A stretch of 64,000 bases of DNA from positions 2,790,001-2,854,000 of the forward strand of contig NZ_BLWC01000001.1 in the NCBI RefSeq assembly GCF_013167895.1, in the 5' to 3' direction. Position numbers and translations under genes: made by a program. The notes under the pieces were generated by a model. The model did no database searches. It was not told where the DNA came from and saw only the letters and a program-made list of their open reading frames with translations. Positions within the stretch are counted from its first letter, which is position 1. Each line of letters starts with the position of its first letter. The stretch is from Streptomyces fulvorobeus. GTDB lineage: Bacteria > Actinomycetota > Actinomycetes > Streptomycetales > Streptomycetaceae. Of the stretch, positions 9,641-18,700 are shown piece by piece.

Positions 9641-10543
9641 ATGACTGCCACGACTTCGACACAGACGCCCCCCGCATCCCTCCACACCCCCGTCATCGGG
9701 TGGTTCGAGCAGCACGCCCGCGATCTCCCCTGGCGCCGCCCCGAAGCGGGCGCCTGGGGGGTGATGGTGAGTGAGTTCATGCTGCAACAGACCCCGGTGA
9801 GCCGAGTCCTCCCCGTGTACGAGCAGTGGATGGCCCGCTGGCCGCGCCCCGCCGACCTGGCGGCGGACGCGCCCGGCGAGGCGGTCCGCGCCTGGGGCCG
9901 CCTCGGGTACCCCCGCCGCGCACTGCGCCTGCACGGCGCCGCGCAGGCGATAACGGAACGGCACGGCGGCGACGTGCCGAGCGAGCACAACCAGTTGCTG
10001 GCGCTGCCCGGTATCGGCGAGTACACGGCGGCGGCCGTGGCCTCGTTCGCGTACGGCCAGCGCCACGCGGTGCTCGACACGAACGTCCGCCGGGTGTTCG
10101 CCCGCGCCGCGACCGGCATCCAGTACCCGCCGAACGCGACCACCGCCGCCGAGCGGAAGCTGGCACGTGTGCTGCTCCCCGAGGAGGACGAGCGGGCGGC
10201 CCGCTGGGCGGCGGCGACGATGGAGCTCGGCGCGCTGGTGTGCACCGCGAGGAACGAGGACTGCCCTCGCTGCCCCATCTCCGGGCAGTGCGCCTGGCTG
10301 CTGGCCGGTAAGCCCGCGCACCAGGGGCCGCCGCGCCGGGGCCAGACGTACGCCGGTACGGACCGCCAGGTGCGGGGCCGGCTGCTCGCCGTCCTGCGCG
10401 AGGCGGTGGCACCGGTCGGGCAGGCCGCACTCGACGCGGTCTGGGACGAACCCGTACAGCGGGCGCGGGCTCTCGACGGCCTGGTTGCCGACGGTCTGGT
10501 CGAACCGCTGGCGGACGGCCGGTACCGGCTGCCGCTGACCTGA
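9641..10543 (+). CDS. mutY: A/G-specific adenine DNA glycosylase
   Basis: A 300-residue MutY that removes adenine mispaired with 8-oxoguanine. Seen are the helix-hairpin-helix glycosylase core (EFMLQQTPVSRVLPVYE), the HhH loop LPGIGEYTAAAVASFA, the catalytic aspartate strand VLDTNVRRVFAR, and a four-cysteine Fe-S cluster motif (VCTARNEDCPRCPISGQC). The C-terminal part is shorter than in E. coli MutY and apparently lacks a full NUDIX-like 8-oxoG recognition domain, as in many actinobacterial forms. The ATG at 9641 is chosen because the upstream part of the frame overlaps the divergent membrane protein gene and has no similarity to the family. Confidence 0.94.
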   Translation: MTATTSTQTPPASLHTPVIGWFEQHARDLPWRRPEAGAWGVMVSEFMLQQTPVSRVLPVYEQWMARWPRPADLAADAPGEAVRAWGRLGYPRRALRLHGAAQAITERHGGDVPSEHNQLLALPGIGEYTAAAVASFAYGQRHAVLDTNVRRVFARAATGIQYPPNATTAAERKLARVLLPEEDERAARWAAATMELGALVCTARNEDCPRCPISGQCAWLLAGKPAHQGPPRRGQTYAGTDRQVRGRLLAVLREAVAPVGQAALDAVWDEPVQRARALDGLVADGLVEPLADGRYRLPLT

Positions 10544-10576
10544 GCCGGGCAGCCCGCGCTGTTACACAACCGATGG

Positions 10577-10602
10577 GCAGCCGTGCGTCCGCGTACGGCT
10601 GC
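10577..10602. promoter_or_regulatory. inverted repeat upstream of sigE (operator or mutY terminator)
   Basis: Perfect 8-base arms GCAGCCGT (10577-10584) and ACGGCTGC (10595-10602) are separated by ten bases. The repeat lies 34 bases after mutY and about 80 bases before the sigE start codon, where the sigE promoter must lie. In S. coelicolor the sigE promoter is known to be activated by the response regulator CseB. This repeat could be part of that control region, or a weak terminator for mutY; there is no T-run after it. Confidence 0.35.
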
Positions 10603-10683
10603 TCCGGACACCCTCGTGACAACGCCTCCGTAGCGTCTCCGGCAGCAGTGGGACGGGGATTCACGGGGACGGAGGCGGTTGTG

Positions 10684-11304
10684 ATGGCGCAGGGCGAGGT
10701 GCTCGCGTTCGAGGACTACGTACGCACCCGGCAGGACGCCCTGCTGCGCAGCGCCCGGCGGCTCGTCCCCGACCCGGTGGACGCGCAGGATCTGCTCCAG
10801 ACCGCTCTCGCGCGCACCTACGGCCGCTGGGACGGCATCGCCGACAAGTCCCTGGCCGACGCCTACCTGCGCCGCGTCATGATCAACACGCGTACGGAGT
10901 GGTGGCGGGCCCGCAGGCTCGAAGAGGTCCCCACCGAGCAGCTGCCCGACGCGAGCGTCGAGGACGGTTCGGAGCAGCGCGCCGACCGGGCCCTGCTGAT
11001 GGACGTCCTGGGTGTGCTGGCTCCCAAGCAGCGCAGCGTCGTCGTGCTGCGACACTGGGAGCAGATGAGCACGGAGGAGACGGCCGCCGCCCTCGGTATG
11101 TCGGCGGGTACGGTGAAGAGCACGCTGCACCGGGCGCTGGCGCGGTTGCGCCAGGAGCTGGTGAGCCGCGAGGCGGCGAGCCGGGAGGCCGGTGACCGCG
11201 AGGCCGCCGCGCGTCCTTCGCCCGGGTCGCCGGTGCGTGCGCACACACCGGCGCGGCACGACGGGCGTGATGACGAGCGGGGGCGGGAGCGGTGCGCGGC
11301 CTGA
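10684..11304 (+). CDS. sigE: ECF RNA polymerase sigma factor SigE
   Basis: A SigE-type (SigE/SigM-like) extracytoplasmic function sigma factor that directs the cell-envelope stress response. Region 2 is seen in FEDYVRTRQDALLRSARRLV with DAQDLLQTALARTYGRWD, and region 4 in LAPKQRSVVVLRHWEQMS followed by LGMSAGTVKSTLHRALA. It matches S. coelicolor SigE closely up to the C-terminus, which is extended here to 206 residues by an Arg/Glu/Ala-rich tail. A GGAGG at 10671-10675 favours the ATG at 10684; the GTG at 10681 is the alternative. The identity is fixed by the following cseA-cseB-cseC genes. SigE has no anti-sigma factor; its amount is set by CseBC-driven transcription. Confidence 0.95.
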   Translation: MAQGEVLAFEDYVRTRQDALLRSARRLVPDPVDAQDLLQTALARTYGRWDGIADKSLADAYLRRVMINTRTEWWRARRLEEVPTEQLPDASVEDGSEQRADRALLMDVLGVLAPKQRSVVVLRHWEQMSTEETAAALGMSAGTVKSTLHRALARLRQELVSREAASREAGDREAAARPSPGSPVRAHTPARHDGRDDERGRERCAA

Positions 11305-12017
11305 CAGGCGGCAGCGAAGGCACGGACGGCGGTCCCGGAACGGCCGGCACGGCCCCCGGGGGCTGCGGAGTGCGTGCCGCACTGGCGGCGAGCGGTACGG
11401 CGATGGCCGGGCTCGCCGCCTTCGCGCTGCTGGGCGCCAGCTGCTCCGCGGGCGGCACGGGCACCAGGGACGAGGGGCCGGCCGGTACGAAGCCGGTCAC
11501 CCAGGTCACTCCCTCGCTCGCCGCCCCCACCACGACGGCCCAGCCCGCCCGGCGGGTGAACGCCGTGGCGCTCCTGAAGCGGGACCCCGGGGTGAGCCCG
11601 CGGGTCAGGACCGATCTGCGGCCATGCTCCGGGGACGAGTACCCCGTCGACACCTCGTACGGGTCACTGACCGACGGCCCCGCCGCCGACGTCGTGGTCA
11701 ACGTACTGACGTGCGGTGACTCGGTGGGCATAGGAACCTACGTCTACCGGCCCCGGGACGACGGCTCCTACGAGAACGTCTTCGCCGCCGAGATGCCCGC
11801 TGTCTACGGGACGATCGACCGCGGTGACCTGGTGGTGACGACGCAGGTGTACGGATCGAGGGACTCGGTCGCGTACCCCTCCGGCGAGGAAGTGATCACC
11901 TACCGCTGGACGGACGGCCGGTTCAGCGAGCACGACCGTGTGCTCAACGACTTCAACCGGGCCGTCAGCAGCGGAGAGGGCGCGCTCCCCCCGCAGGCGG
12001 AACCGACCCGGAGCTGA
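11292..12017 (+). CDS. cseA: lipoprotein CseA, negative modulator of the SigE system
   Basis: A 241-residue lipoprotein. After a Gly-rich start comes a hydrophobic signal segment (ALAASGTAMAGLAAFALLG) ending in the lipobox LLGASC, so the mature protein is anchored outside the membrane. The mature part holds two conserved cysteines (LRPCSGDE, VLTCGDS). In S. coelicolor CseA lies between sigE and cseB, and its loss raises sigE promoter activity. The start is GTG at 11292, overlapping the end of sigE by 13 bases, so translation is probably coupled. CseA is thought to restrain the sensor kinase CseC. Confidence 0.92.
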   Translation: MRGLTGGSEGTDGGPGTAGTAPGGCGVRAALAASGTAMAGLAAFALLGASCSAGGTGTRDEGPAGTKPVTQVTPSLAAPTTTAQPARRVNAVALLKRDPGVSPRVRTDLRPCSGDEYPVDTSYGSLTDGPAADVVVNVLTCGDSVGIGTYVYRPRDDGSYENVFAAEMPAVYGTIDRGDLVVTTQVYGSRDSVAYPSGEEVITYRWTDGRFSEHDRVLNDFNRAVSSGEGALPPQAEPTRS

Positions 12018-12058
12018 CCGGGAACCGACCGAGAACCGACCGTACGGAAAGCAGTCGC

Positions 12059-12772
12059 ATGGCCGAGACCCACGTCCTCTTCGTCGAGGACGACGACGTG
12101 ATCCGCGAGGCCACCCAGCTCGCGCTGGAGCGGGTCGGATTCGTCGTCACCGCGAAACCGGACGGCCTCTCGGGACTGGAGGCGTTCCGGTCCGACCGCC
12201 CGGACATCGCTCTCCTGGACGTGATGGTGCCGGGGCTCGACGGGGTCAGCCTGTGCCGCCGCATCCGGGACGAGTCGACCGTCCCCGTGATCATGCTGTC
12301 GGCACGCGCCGACTCGATCGACGTGGTGCTCGGTCTGGAGGCGGGGGCGGACGACTACGTCACCAAGCCGTTCGACGGAGCGGTGCTCGTCGCCCGTATC
12401 CGCGCCGTGCTGCGCCGCTTCGGTCACGCGGCGGGGACGGGCGGACAGCGGGCGGGCGCGAGCGCGGACTCACCGTACGGGAGCGACGGGCTGCTGGTCT
12501 TCGGCGACCTGGAGGTCGACACCGAGGGCATGGAGGTGCGCCGGGAGGGCCGGCAGGTGGGGCTCACGCCCACCGAGATGCGGCTGCTGCTGGAGTTCTC
12601 GTCGGCGCCCGGCACCGTGCTCTCGCGCGACAGGCTCATGGAACGGGTCTGGGACTACGGCTGGGGCGGGGACACCCGGGTCGTCGACGTCCACGTGCAG
12701 CGGTTGCGGACCAAGATCGGGCAGGACCGGATCGAGACGGTCCGCGGTTTCGGCTACAAGCTCAGAGCATGA
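12059..12772 (+). CDS. cseB: response regulator CseB
   Basis: A 237-residue OmpR/PhoB-type response regulator. The receiver domain has the acidic pair at residues 10-12, the phosphoacceptor Asp54 (LLDVMVPG), the conserved Ser/Thr region (IMLSARAD) and Lys (VTKPFDG). The C-terminal winged helix is complete (VGLTPTEMRLLLEFSSAPG, DTRVVDVHVQRLRTKIG). Phosphorylated by CseC, it activates the sigE promoter. The gene is 41 bases after cseA and overlaps cseC by four bases (ATGA). Confidence 0.96.
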   Translation: MAETHVLFVEDDDVIREATQLALERVGFVVTAKPDGLSGLEAFRSDRPDIALLDVMVPGLDGVSLCRRIRDESTVPVIMLSARADSIDVVLGLEAGADDYVTKPFDGAVLVARIRAVLRRFGHAAGTGGQRAGASADSPYGSDGLLVFGDLEVDTEGMEVRREGRQVGLTPTEMRLLLEFSSAPGTVLSRDRLMERVWDYGWGGDTRVVDVHVQRLRTKIGQDRIETVRGFGYKLRA

Positions 12773-14130
12773 AGGGGCGGGCCCTGCGGACGGGTGTCCG
12801 CTGGAAGATCAGTATCGCGATCGCCGCCGTGGGCGCGCTCGTCGCGGTGGCGCTGAGCCTCGTCGTGCACAACGCCGCGCGCGTCTCCATGATCGAGAAC
12901 GCGCGCGAGGTCCAGCTGGAACGGCTCCTCTTCGCGCAGCGGCTGTACGAGGCGGCGAACGCGAAGAACAGCACGCCCAAGTTCGGTGCGAAGCTCAACG
13001 ACCCGGCGCTCCCCGAGAGCCTGCGTGAGGGGGTCCGCGGCAACCGCCGCGCCACCCATGTCGAGGAGTACGGGGACGGCGTGCCCGACGTCTGGGCGGC
13101 CGTCCCGCTGGCCAACGGGGACATCCTCTCGCTGCACACCCGCTTCGCCGACCGCAGCGCCACGATCATGAGCGATCTCGACCGGGCCCTGATCATCGGC
13201 TCGGTCTGCGCGGTGCTGGGCGGCTCCGCGCTCGGTGTGCTGATCGGCGGACAGCTGTCGCGGCGGCTGCGCAAGGCAGCGGCGGCGGCGGGCAGGGTCG
13301 CACAGGGCCATACGGATGTGCGGGTCAGGGAGGCCGTCGGCGGGGTCGTCCGCGACGAGACGGATGAGCTGGCCGGCGCGGTGGACGCGCTCACGGACGC
13401 GCTGAACGAGCGCATCGAGGCGGAGCGCCGGGTCACCGCCGACATCGCCCATGAGCTGCGTACGCCCGTGACGGGGCTCCTCACCGCGGCCGAGCTGCTG
13501 CCGCCGGGGCGCCCCAGCGAGCTCGTACGCGACCGGGCGCAGGCGATGCGGACGCTGGTCGAGGACGTCCTGGAGGTGGCCAGGCTGGACAGCGCCTCGG
13601 AGCGGGCGGAGCTCCAGGAACTTCCGCTGGGCGAGTTCGTGGCCCGGCGGATCGCCCTGCTGGGGCCCGGGGTCACCGTGCGGGTGATCCACGAGTCGTG
13701 GGTGTCCACCGATCCGCGGCGCCTGGAGCGCATTCTGGGCAACCTGCTGGGGAACGCGGCCAAGCACGGGGCCTCTCCGGTGGAGGTCACGGTCGAGGGC
13801 CGGGTGGTGCGGGTCCGCGACCACGGGCCGGGATTCCCCCAGGAGCTGCTGCGGGAGGGGCCGAGCCGGTTCCGTACCGGCAGCAGCGACCGGGCGGGGC
13901 ACGGTCACGGGCTGGGGCTGACGATCGCGGCGGGCCAGGCCCGGGTGCTGGGCGCCCGGCTCACCTTCCGCAACGTGGCGGCGGACGGCGGGGCCGAGGG
14001 GGCGGGCGGTGCTGTCGCCGTGCTGTGGCTGCCGGAGCACGCGCCCACGGACACCGGCAGCTTCCCGGTCATCAGACTCGCGGAGAAGCGGCGGCCCGGG
14101 AAGCGGGACCGCGAGGCCGGGCGGGACTGA
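12769..14130 (+). CDS. cseC: sensor histidine kinase CseC
   Basis: A 453-residue membrane kinase. The first membrane helix is near residues 15-35 (ISIAIAAVGALVAVALSLVV), followed by a short extracytoplasmic sensor region. The second helix is near 140-160 (ALIIGSVCAVLGGSALGVL), with a HAMP linker after it. The phosphoacceptor box is DIAHELRTPVTGLL, with His228. The ATPase shows an N box (RILGNLLGNAAKHG), a G1 box (VRDHGPGFP) and GHGHGLGLTIAAG. It senses envelope damage and phosphorylates CseB. The ATG at 12769 overlaps the cseB stop. Confidence 0.95.
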   Translation: MKGRALRTGVRWKISIAIAAVGALVAVALSLVVHNAARVSMIENAREVQLERLLFAQRLYEAANAKNSTPKFGAKLNDPALPESLREGVRGNRRATHVEEYGDGVPDVWAAVPLANGDILSLHTRFADRSATIMSDLDRALIIGSVCAVLGGSALGVLIGGQLSRRLRKAAAAAGRVAQGHTDVRVREAVGGVVRDETDELAGAVDALTDALNERIEAERRVTADIAHELRTPVTGLLTAAELLPPGRPSELVRDRAQAMRTLVEDVLEVARLDSASERAELQELPLGEFVARRIALLGPGVTVRVIHESWVSTDPRRLERILGNLLGNAAKHGASPVEVTVEGRVVRVRDHGPGFPQELLREGPSRFRTGSSDRAGHGHGLGLTIAAGQARVLGARLTFRNVAADGGAEGAGGAVAVLWLPEHAPTDTGSFPVIRLAEKRRPGKRDREAGRD

Positions 14131-14148
14131 GGGACGCCGGAACGCGGG

Positions 14149-14190
14149 ACGGCGGCCCCGGAGAAGCGGAAGGCTTCCCGGGGCCGCCGT
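14149..14190. terminator. hairpin between convergent cseC and the M23 gene
   Basis: The 13-base arms ACGGCGGCCCCGG (14149-14161) and CCGGGGCCGCCGT (14178-14190) are perfectly complementary, with a 16-base loop. The hairpin lies in the 80-base gap between two convergent genes, so it can serve both. It lacks a strong T-run, as is common in Streptomyces. Confidence 0.7.
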
Positions 14191-14210
14191 GGGTCCGGCT
14201 CAGGTGCGGG

Positions 14211-14942
14211 TCACAGGGAGACGTGCACCGAGCGCAGGAAGGCGACCGGGTTGAGCGCGGAACCGTAGTTCGGGCTGGTCCGGATCTCGAAGTGGAGGTG
14301 CGGACCGCTGGAGTTTCCGGTGTTGCCGGACAGGGCGATCTTCTGGCCGGTCTTCACGGTCTGGCCGATGTGGACGTTGATCGTCGACAGGTGCGCGTAC
14401 TGCGAGTACTTGCCGTTGGAGTGCCTGATCACGACGGCGTTGCCGTACGCGGGGCCGTCGCCGCCGCCGTTCGGGCCGGCCTTGACGACGGTGCCGGCGT
14501 GCGCGGCCTCGACCTTGGTGCCGACCGGGACGGCGAAGTCCTGCCCGGAGTGCTTCGCGGCCCAGCGGGCGCCGCCGGTGCCGTAGCTGGCGCTCAGCGT
14601 GTACCGCTCGACGGGGGCCTCCCAGGAGGACGCCTTCTTCCTGGCGTTCGCCTTGGCGGCGGCGGCCTTCTTCTTCGCCGTCTCCTTCGCCTTCGCCGAC
14701 CTCTCGGCCGCGGCCTTCTTCGCCGAGGCGGCGGCCTTGCTCTGCGCCTCCGCCTGCTGGGCGACGGAGTCGGCGGCACCCGCGAGAACCGCGGTGCCGG
14801 TGGTGTCCGCCGTACCGGAGGCCGCGAATCCCGCGCCCGCACCGAACACCATCGACGCACCGACGGAGGCGGCGACCACGGTGCCGCGGACTCGGGACAG
14901 GGACGGGCGGGCGGACTGCGGGAACGAGACGCGCTTCGACAT
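14211..14942 (-). CDS. secreted M23-family metallopeptidase (LytM-type)
   Basis: A 243-residue secreted zinc peptidase that probably cleaves peptidoglycan cross-bridges. An N-terminal signal region (VRGTVVAASVGASMVFGAGAGFAAS) is followed by an Ala/Lys-rich helical spacer of about 60 residues. The M23 fold carries the metal ligands H-x8-D-type HSGQDFAVPVGT and HLHFEIRTSP, plus GNTGNSSGPHLHF. The ATG at 14942 has GGAGG ten bases upstream. Its promoter lies in the 456-base gap shared with the divergent trypco2 gene. Similar peptidases in Streptomyces act in hyphal growth and spore germination. Being next to sigE-cse, it may belong to the envelope stress response, but no clear SigE promoter was identified. 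Confidence 0.92.
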   Translation of the reverse strand: MSKRVSFPQSARPSLSRVRGTVVAASVGASMVFGAGAGFAASGTADTTGTAVLAGAADSVAQQAEAQSKAAASAKKAAAERSAKAKETAKKKAAAAKANARKKASSWEAPVERYTLSASYGTGGARWAAKHSGQDFAVPVGTKVEAAHAGTVVKAGPNGGGDGPAYGNAVVIRHSNGKYSQYAHLSTINVHIGQTVKTGQKIALSGNTGNSSGPHLHFEIRTSPNYGSALNPVAFLRSVHVSL

Positions 14943-15216
14943 ACGGGGAAGTCCTCCGGTGGTGAGGGGAACCGGCGTTCTGCCGGACGTGCTCCACCTT
15001 GGTAACCCGGGCCCCCACTTCGACTCAAACCCCCCACCTACGATGAAAAGCCGTAGAAAGGGCATCGGGAATGCGCTGCCGACGACCCCGCGCACAGGGC
15101 CCCGCGACACCGGGAGAACTGTGCTGCGGATCGGGTTTAAGCCCAGTTCGAACCCACCCCGACCGGACATGCGGCGGCCTTCCCGGCACATCGCCCGGTT
15201 CCGCCGAAGGACCCCT

Positions 15217-15251
15217 CCCGGCCAGGGACGAAGGTCCCTCCCCTGGCCGGG
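15217..15251. promoter_or_regulatory. nested dyads upstream of the Trypco2-NACHT operon, site 1
   Basis: An outer stem CCCGGCCAGGG (15217-15227) / CCCTGGCCGGG (15241-15251) encloses an inner dyad AGGGAC-4-GTCCCT (15224-15239). The two share bases, so as RNA they would be mutually exclusive. The inner dyad resembles the GGGAC...GTCCC core of DevR/OsdR-type hypoxia boxes. The role is inferred only. Confidence 0.35.
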
Positions 15252-15275
15252 GCCTCTTCTCCTAGGCCGGCTAGT

Positions 15276-15291
15276 AGGCCCCTTCGGGGCT
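15276..15291. promoter_or_regulatory. dyad upstream of the Trypco2-NACHT operon, site 2
   Basis: AGGCCCCTTCGGGGCT forms a short hairpin around TTC and shares the GGxCC...GGxCC pattern with the neighbouring sites. It lies about 110 bases before the trypco2 start codon. It could be an operator or simply a hairpin in the leader. Confidence 0.3.
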
Positions 15292-15331
15292 GTGCGCCTT
15301 GTCACCGCCGGTGGGACCGGAGACCGTCCGA

Positions 15332-15349
15332 TTCGGGACCTTCGGCCCC
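15332..15349. promoter_or_regulatory. DevR/OsdR-like box upstream of trypco2, site 3
   Basis: TTCGGGACCTTCGGCCCC fits the left half and core of the mycobacterial DevR consensus (TTSGGGACTWWAGTCCCSAA) at about 14 of 20 positions when read to 15351. It lies 50 bases before the trypco2 start, where a promoter-proximal activator site would be expected. Candidate only. Confidence 0.35.
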
Positions 15350-15398
15350 CCGGGCTGACTACGCTGTCGGGGAAGCACTCGATCCCGGGGGGAACACG

Positions 15399-15764
15399 AT
15401 GGCCGGCGACGACACCGACGACTCCCACGGCCCGGCCGGCATCGAGCTCGCCGACGCCGTCGAGTCCATCCGCGACCAGCTCATCGACGCCGCCACCCGT
15501 GCCACGGGCCTGCCCGTGGCCTTCGAGGTCGGTGAGATCCAGATGGAGTTCACGCTGGAGCTGCGCAAGGAGGCCAAGGGCGGCGCGAAGGTCAGGGCAT
15601 GGGTGGTGGAGGCGGGCGCGGACGCGTCCCTGTCGGCCGCGCGCACCCACAGGGTCGCCTTCACACTGACCCCCCGCGACGCCGTGACCGGCGGTGCCTG
15701 GGAGATCGGGCACGGGGACGGCGGCAGCACGGACCACTTCGGCCGGGGACCGGGCCACCCGTGA
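15399..15764 (+). CDS. Trypco2 (trypsin-co-occurring domain 2) protein
   Basis: A small 121-residue protein. Its core IELADAVESIRDQLIDAATR, GLPVAFEVGEIQMEFTLELR and KGGAKVRAWVVEAGADASL is the pattern of the Trypco2 family. Comparative genomics has described that family as a companion of trypsin-like peptidase/NTPase conflict systems in actinobacteria. No signal peptide, membrane helix or catalytic motif is seen. Its stop overlaps the GTG start of the trypsin-NACHT gene (GTGA), so the two are made together. The likely role is sensing, partner binding or regulation of the protease module; this is inferred. ATG at 15399. Confidence 0.85.
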   Translation: MAGDDTDDSHGPAGIELADAVESIRDQLIDAATRATGLPVAFEVGEIQMEFTLELRKEAKGGAKVRAWVVEAGADASLSAARTHRVAFTLTPRDAVTGGAWEIGHGDGGSTDHFGRGPGHP

Positions 15765-18700
15765 GGGACGTACGGCCCGGGGACCGCACGGTGGTCGTCC
15801 TGGGCGCCGGCTCCACCCAGGGCAGCGGCGTCCTGCTCTCCGAGCGGCTCATACTGACCTGCGCCCATGTGGTCAGGGGCGGCAACCGGAGCCGGGTGGC
15901 GCATCCCGGGCTGGCGGGGCACCGCGAGGCATCGGTCGCCTGGGTCGACCACGACCTGGACGCCGCGCTGCTCCTCGCCGCGGAACCGGTGCTTCCCGTT
16001 CCGCCGGTACGGCTCGGCGCCCTCGTCGGCGGCCAGGCACTCCACGACTGCGAGCTCACGGGCTTTCCGGACATCGAGCGGTACGGCCCCGGCGGGCATC
16101 TGGAGAGCGACCAGTACACGGCCACCGTCCTGCCCATGGCGGGCCGGATGCGCGGCCTCATGGTGTGCGAACTCGACGGCCCCCGCCGCCCACCGACGAC
16201 CAGGGCGCTCCCAGGCTCCGGGGCCTGTCCGGCGGCCCCCTCTTCGCCGGCGATGTCCTCCTCGGCCTCGCCCGGCAGCTCCCCCGCCGGCGCGGCGGCC
16301 GGCGGGTGGAGTGCGTCGCGCTCGCCCCGCTCACCGCCGCCCGGCCGTTCCAGCTCGTCTACGAGCAGGCCACCGGCACCACGCCGCGGTGCGAGGAGGT
16401 CCACGGCCACCACCCCGGGGACCTGCGGTACGAGGAGGAGTACGCGGCCTCGGTCGGCGCCGCCTACCGGCGTACGAAGGTGTTCGGCCTCGACGAGCTG
16501 AACCGCGACGAGACCGAGTGGGACCTGGACACGGCGTATCTGAGCCTGGAGGCCCAGCCGCCCGACGAGCGGGCGGGGCAGCGCCCGCCCGCGGTGCCGC
16601 AGCGCGTCGACGCCCTGCTCTCCGCACGCCCCCGGGTGCTGCTGCGAGGCGACGCGGGCGCCGGGAAGACCACCCTGATCTGGTGGCTGGCCGCGCACGC
16701 GGCGGCCGGCACCCTCCCCGACCGGCTCGCCGCGCTCAACGGCCTGGTGCCCTTCGTCGTCCCCCTGCGTACCCTGCGTGCCCGGGGCGGCCCCTTCCCC
16801 GGACCCGAACCCGACAAGCTGCCCACGGCGGCCCGGCTGGTGGTCGACGACCCGCCCGAGGGCTGGGCGGGCCGGGTCCTGCGGTCCGGCCGGGCCCTGC
16901 TGCTGGTCGACGGCCTCGACGAGGTCCCGCAGGACGACCGCGAGGATGCCCACGACTGGCTGTCCCGGCTGCTGGCCCGCTATCCGGACATCCGGTGCGT
17001 GGCGACCGTCCGACCGCTGGCCGTGGAACCGGACTGGCTGAGGTCGCAGGAGTTCGAGGAGTTACGCCTGCTGCCAATGCGGAACGAGGACATCCGGTCC
17101 TTTGTGGGGGCGTGGCACAGGGCGGCCCGGCTGGACGGGGACGACCACGAGCACCTGACCGAGCTGGAACAGGACCTCACGCACCGTTTCACCCAGAACT
17201 CGGCCCTGCGCGACCTCGCCCGCACGCCCCTGCTCTGCGCCGTGATCTGCGCGCTCCACCGCCGGAGCCAGGGATTCCTGCCGGAGACCCGCTGGAAGCT
17301 CTACCGCTCGGCGCTCGACATGCTGCTGGGCAACCGCGACAAACGCCGCAAGATCGACGCGCCCGAGGGCATCACGATGGACGTCGAGGAACAGCTCCAG
17401 CTGCTCCAGCGCATCGCGGTCTGGCTGGTCCGCGGGGGCCAGTCGGAATTCTCCCGCGCACAGGCGCTTCGACAGCTGGCCCGCGCCCTCGCGGGCATGG
17501 AGCGGGTCCGCGCCCAGGGCACACCCGAGGAAATCCTGACCCACCTCCTGAACCGCAGCGGCCTCCTCCAGGAACGCACCGAGGACGCCTACCAGTTCGC
17601 CCACCGCACCTTCCAGGACTTCCTGGCGGCGAAGGAGCTGGTGGAGGACGACCATCTCAACGAACTGCTGGGGCACGCGTCCGACGAGCAGTGGCAGGAC
17701 GTGATCCTGCTGGCGGCCGGGCACTGCGGCCGGCGCGAACTGCCCACGCTGGTCGGCGGTCTGCTCGACGCGGGCCTGGCGCGGACCAGGGGCTCACTCG
17801 CGCGGACGCAGCTCCATGTGCTGGCGGCCCTGTGCGAACAGCACGCGACCTGGCTCGACGAGGCCGTCAGGGAGCGGGTCCGCCGGCACACCGCTGACCT
17901 CTTCCCGCCGCGCCGGTTCGAGGACGTGCCGGTCCTGGCCCGGCTGGAGACGACGGCGCTCGGCCTGCTGCCCGCCCCGGGCAGTCTCCCGGAGGAGACG
18001 GACGCACCGGTCCGGGTCGCCCTGCTGATCAACACGGTCGGCGGCGCCGAAGCCGTCCCGTACGCGCGGGAGTGGGTCCTGGCCTACCCGTCCACCGGCC
18101 CGGACTTCGCCCGGTCCTGGTCCCAGTACCCCACGGAGCCGTACGCGCGAGAGGTCCTGGCCCGCATCGATCCGCGGTCCACGCTGCTGACGGTCTCCAC
18201 CGCCGGCCAGCTGGCCGCCCTGCACCACGCCCCGGCGCTGGTCTCCGTCGAGCTGTTCGGCGCCTTGACGGACGAGGACCTCCGCTCGTTCCCCCGGGGC
18301 GCGAGCCCGGAGTTCCTGTACATCATGTCCAACCCCGTGCTCACCGACCTGTCCTTCACGAAGGTCTGCGGGGACCGGCTCACCGGGCTCTCCATCAGCG
18401 AGTGCCCCCGGATCGCGACCCTTGAGCCCCTCGCAGCCCTTCCGGCGCTCCACTTCCTGCGGCTGGACACCGAGAAGCTGACGAGCCGGGCGCTGGAGCC
18501 GCTGGGCTCCCTCAGCAGTCTGCGTTCGCTGACCCTGACCTCGATGTCGGCGGGCCACCTGAGCGACATCCCGGTGTCCGGGCTGGTCACCCACCTGATG
18601 ATCCGGCCCACCCGGCCCTTCGCGGTGACGGGCCTGGAGGCGTGGAAGAGCCTGACCTCGCTCGCCCTCCACAACGCGTTCCCCACCACCGGGCTCTCCG

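Larger units (their letters stand above)
14943..15398. other. divergent intergenic region between the M23 and trypco2 genes
   Basis: These 456 bases hold no convincing gene. They contain several GC-rich dyads concentrated in 15217-15349, upstream of the trypco2 start; they are annotated separately. The part nearer the M23 gene (15010-15160) is less GC-rich than the average and probably carries its promoter. I looked for the ydaO-type c-di-AMP riboswitch that precedes some Streptomyces wall hydrolase genes and did not recognise its conserved blocks. Confidence 0.6.

Noticed and set aside
14943..15398. Possible ydaO-type c-di-AMP riboswitch ahead of the M23 peptidase gene
   Set aside because: The conserved blocks of that riboswitch could not be recognised on the minus strand.
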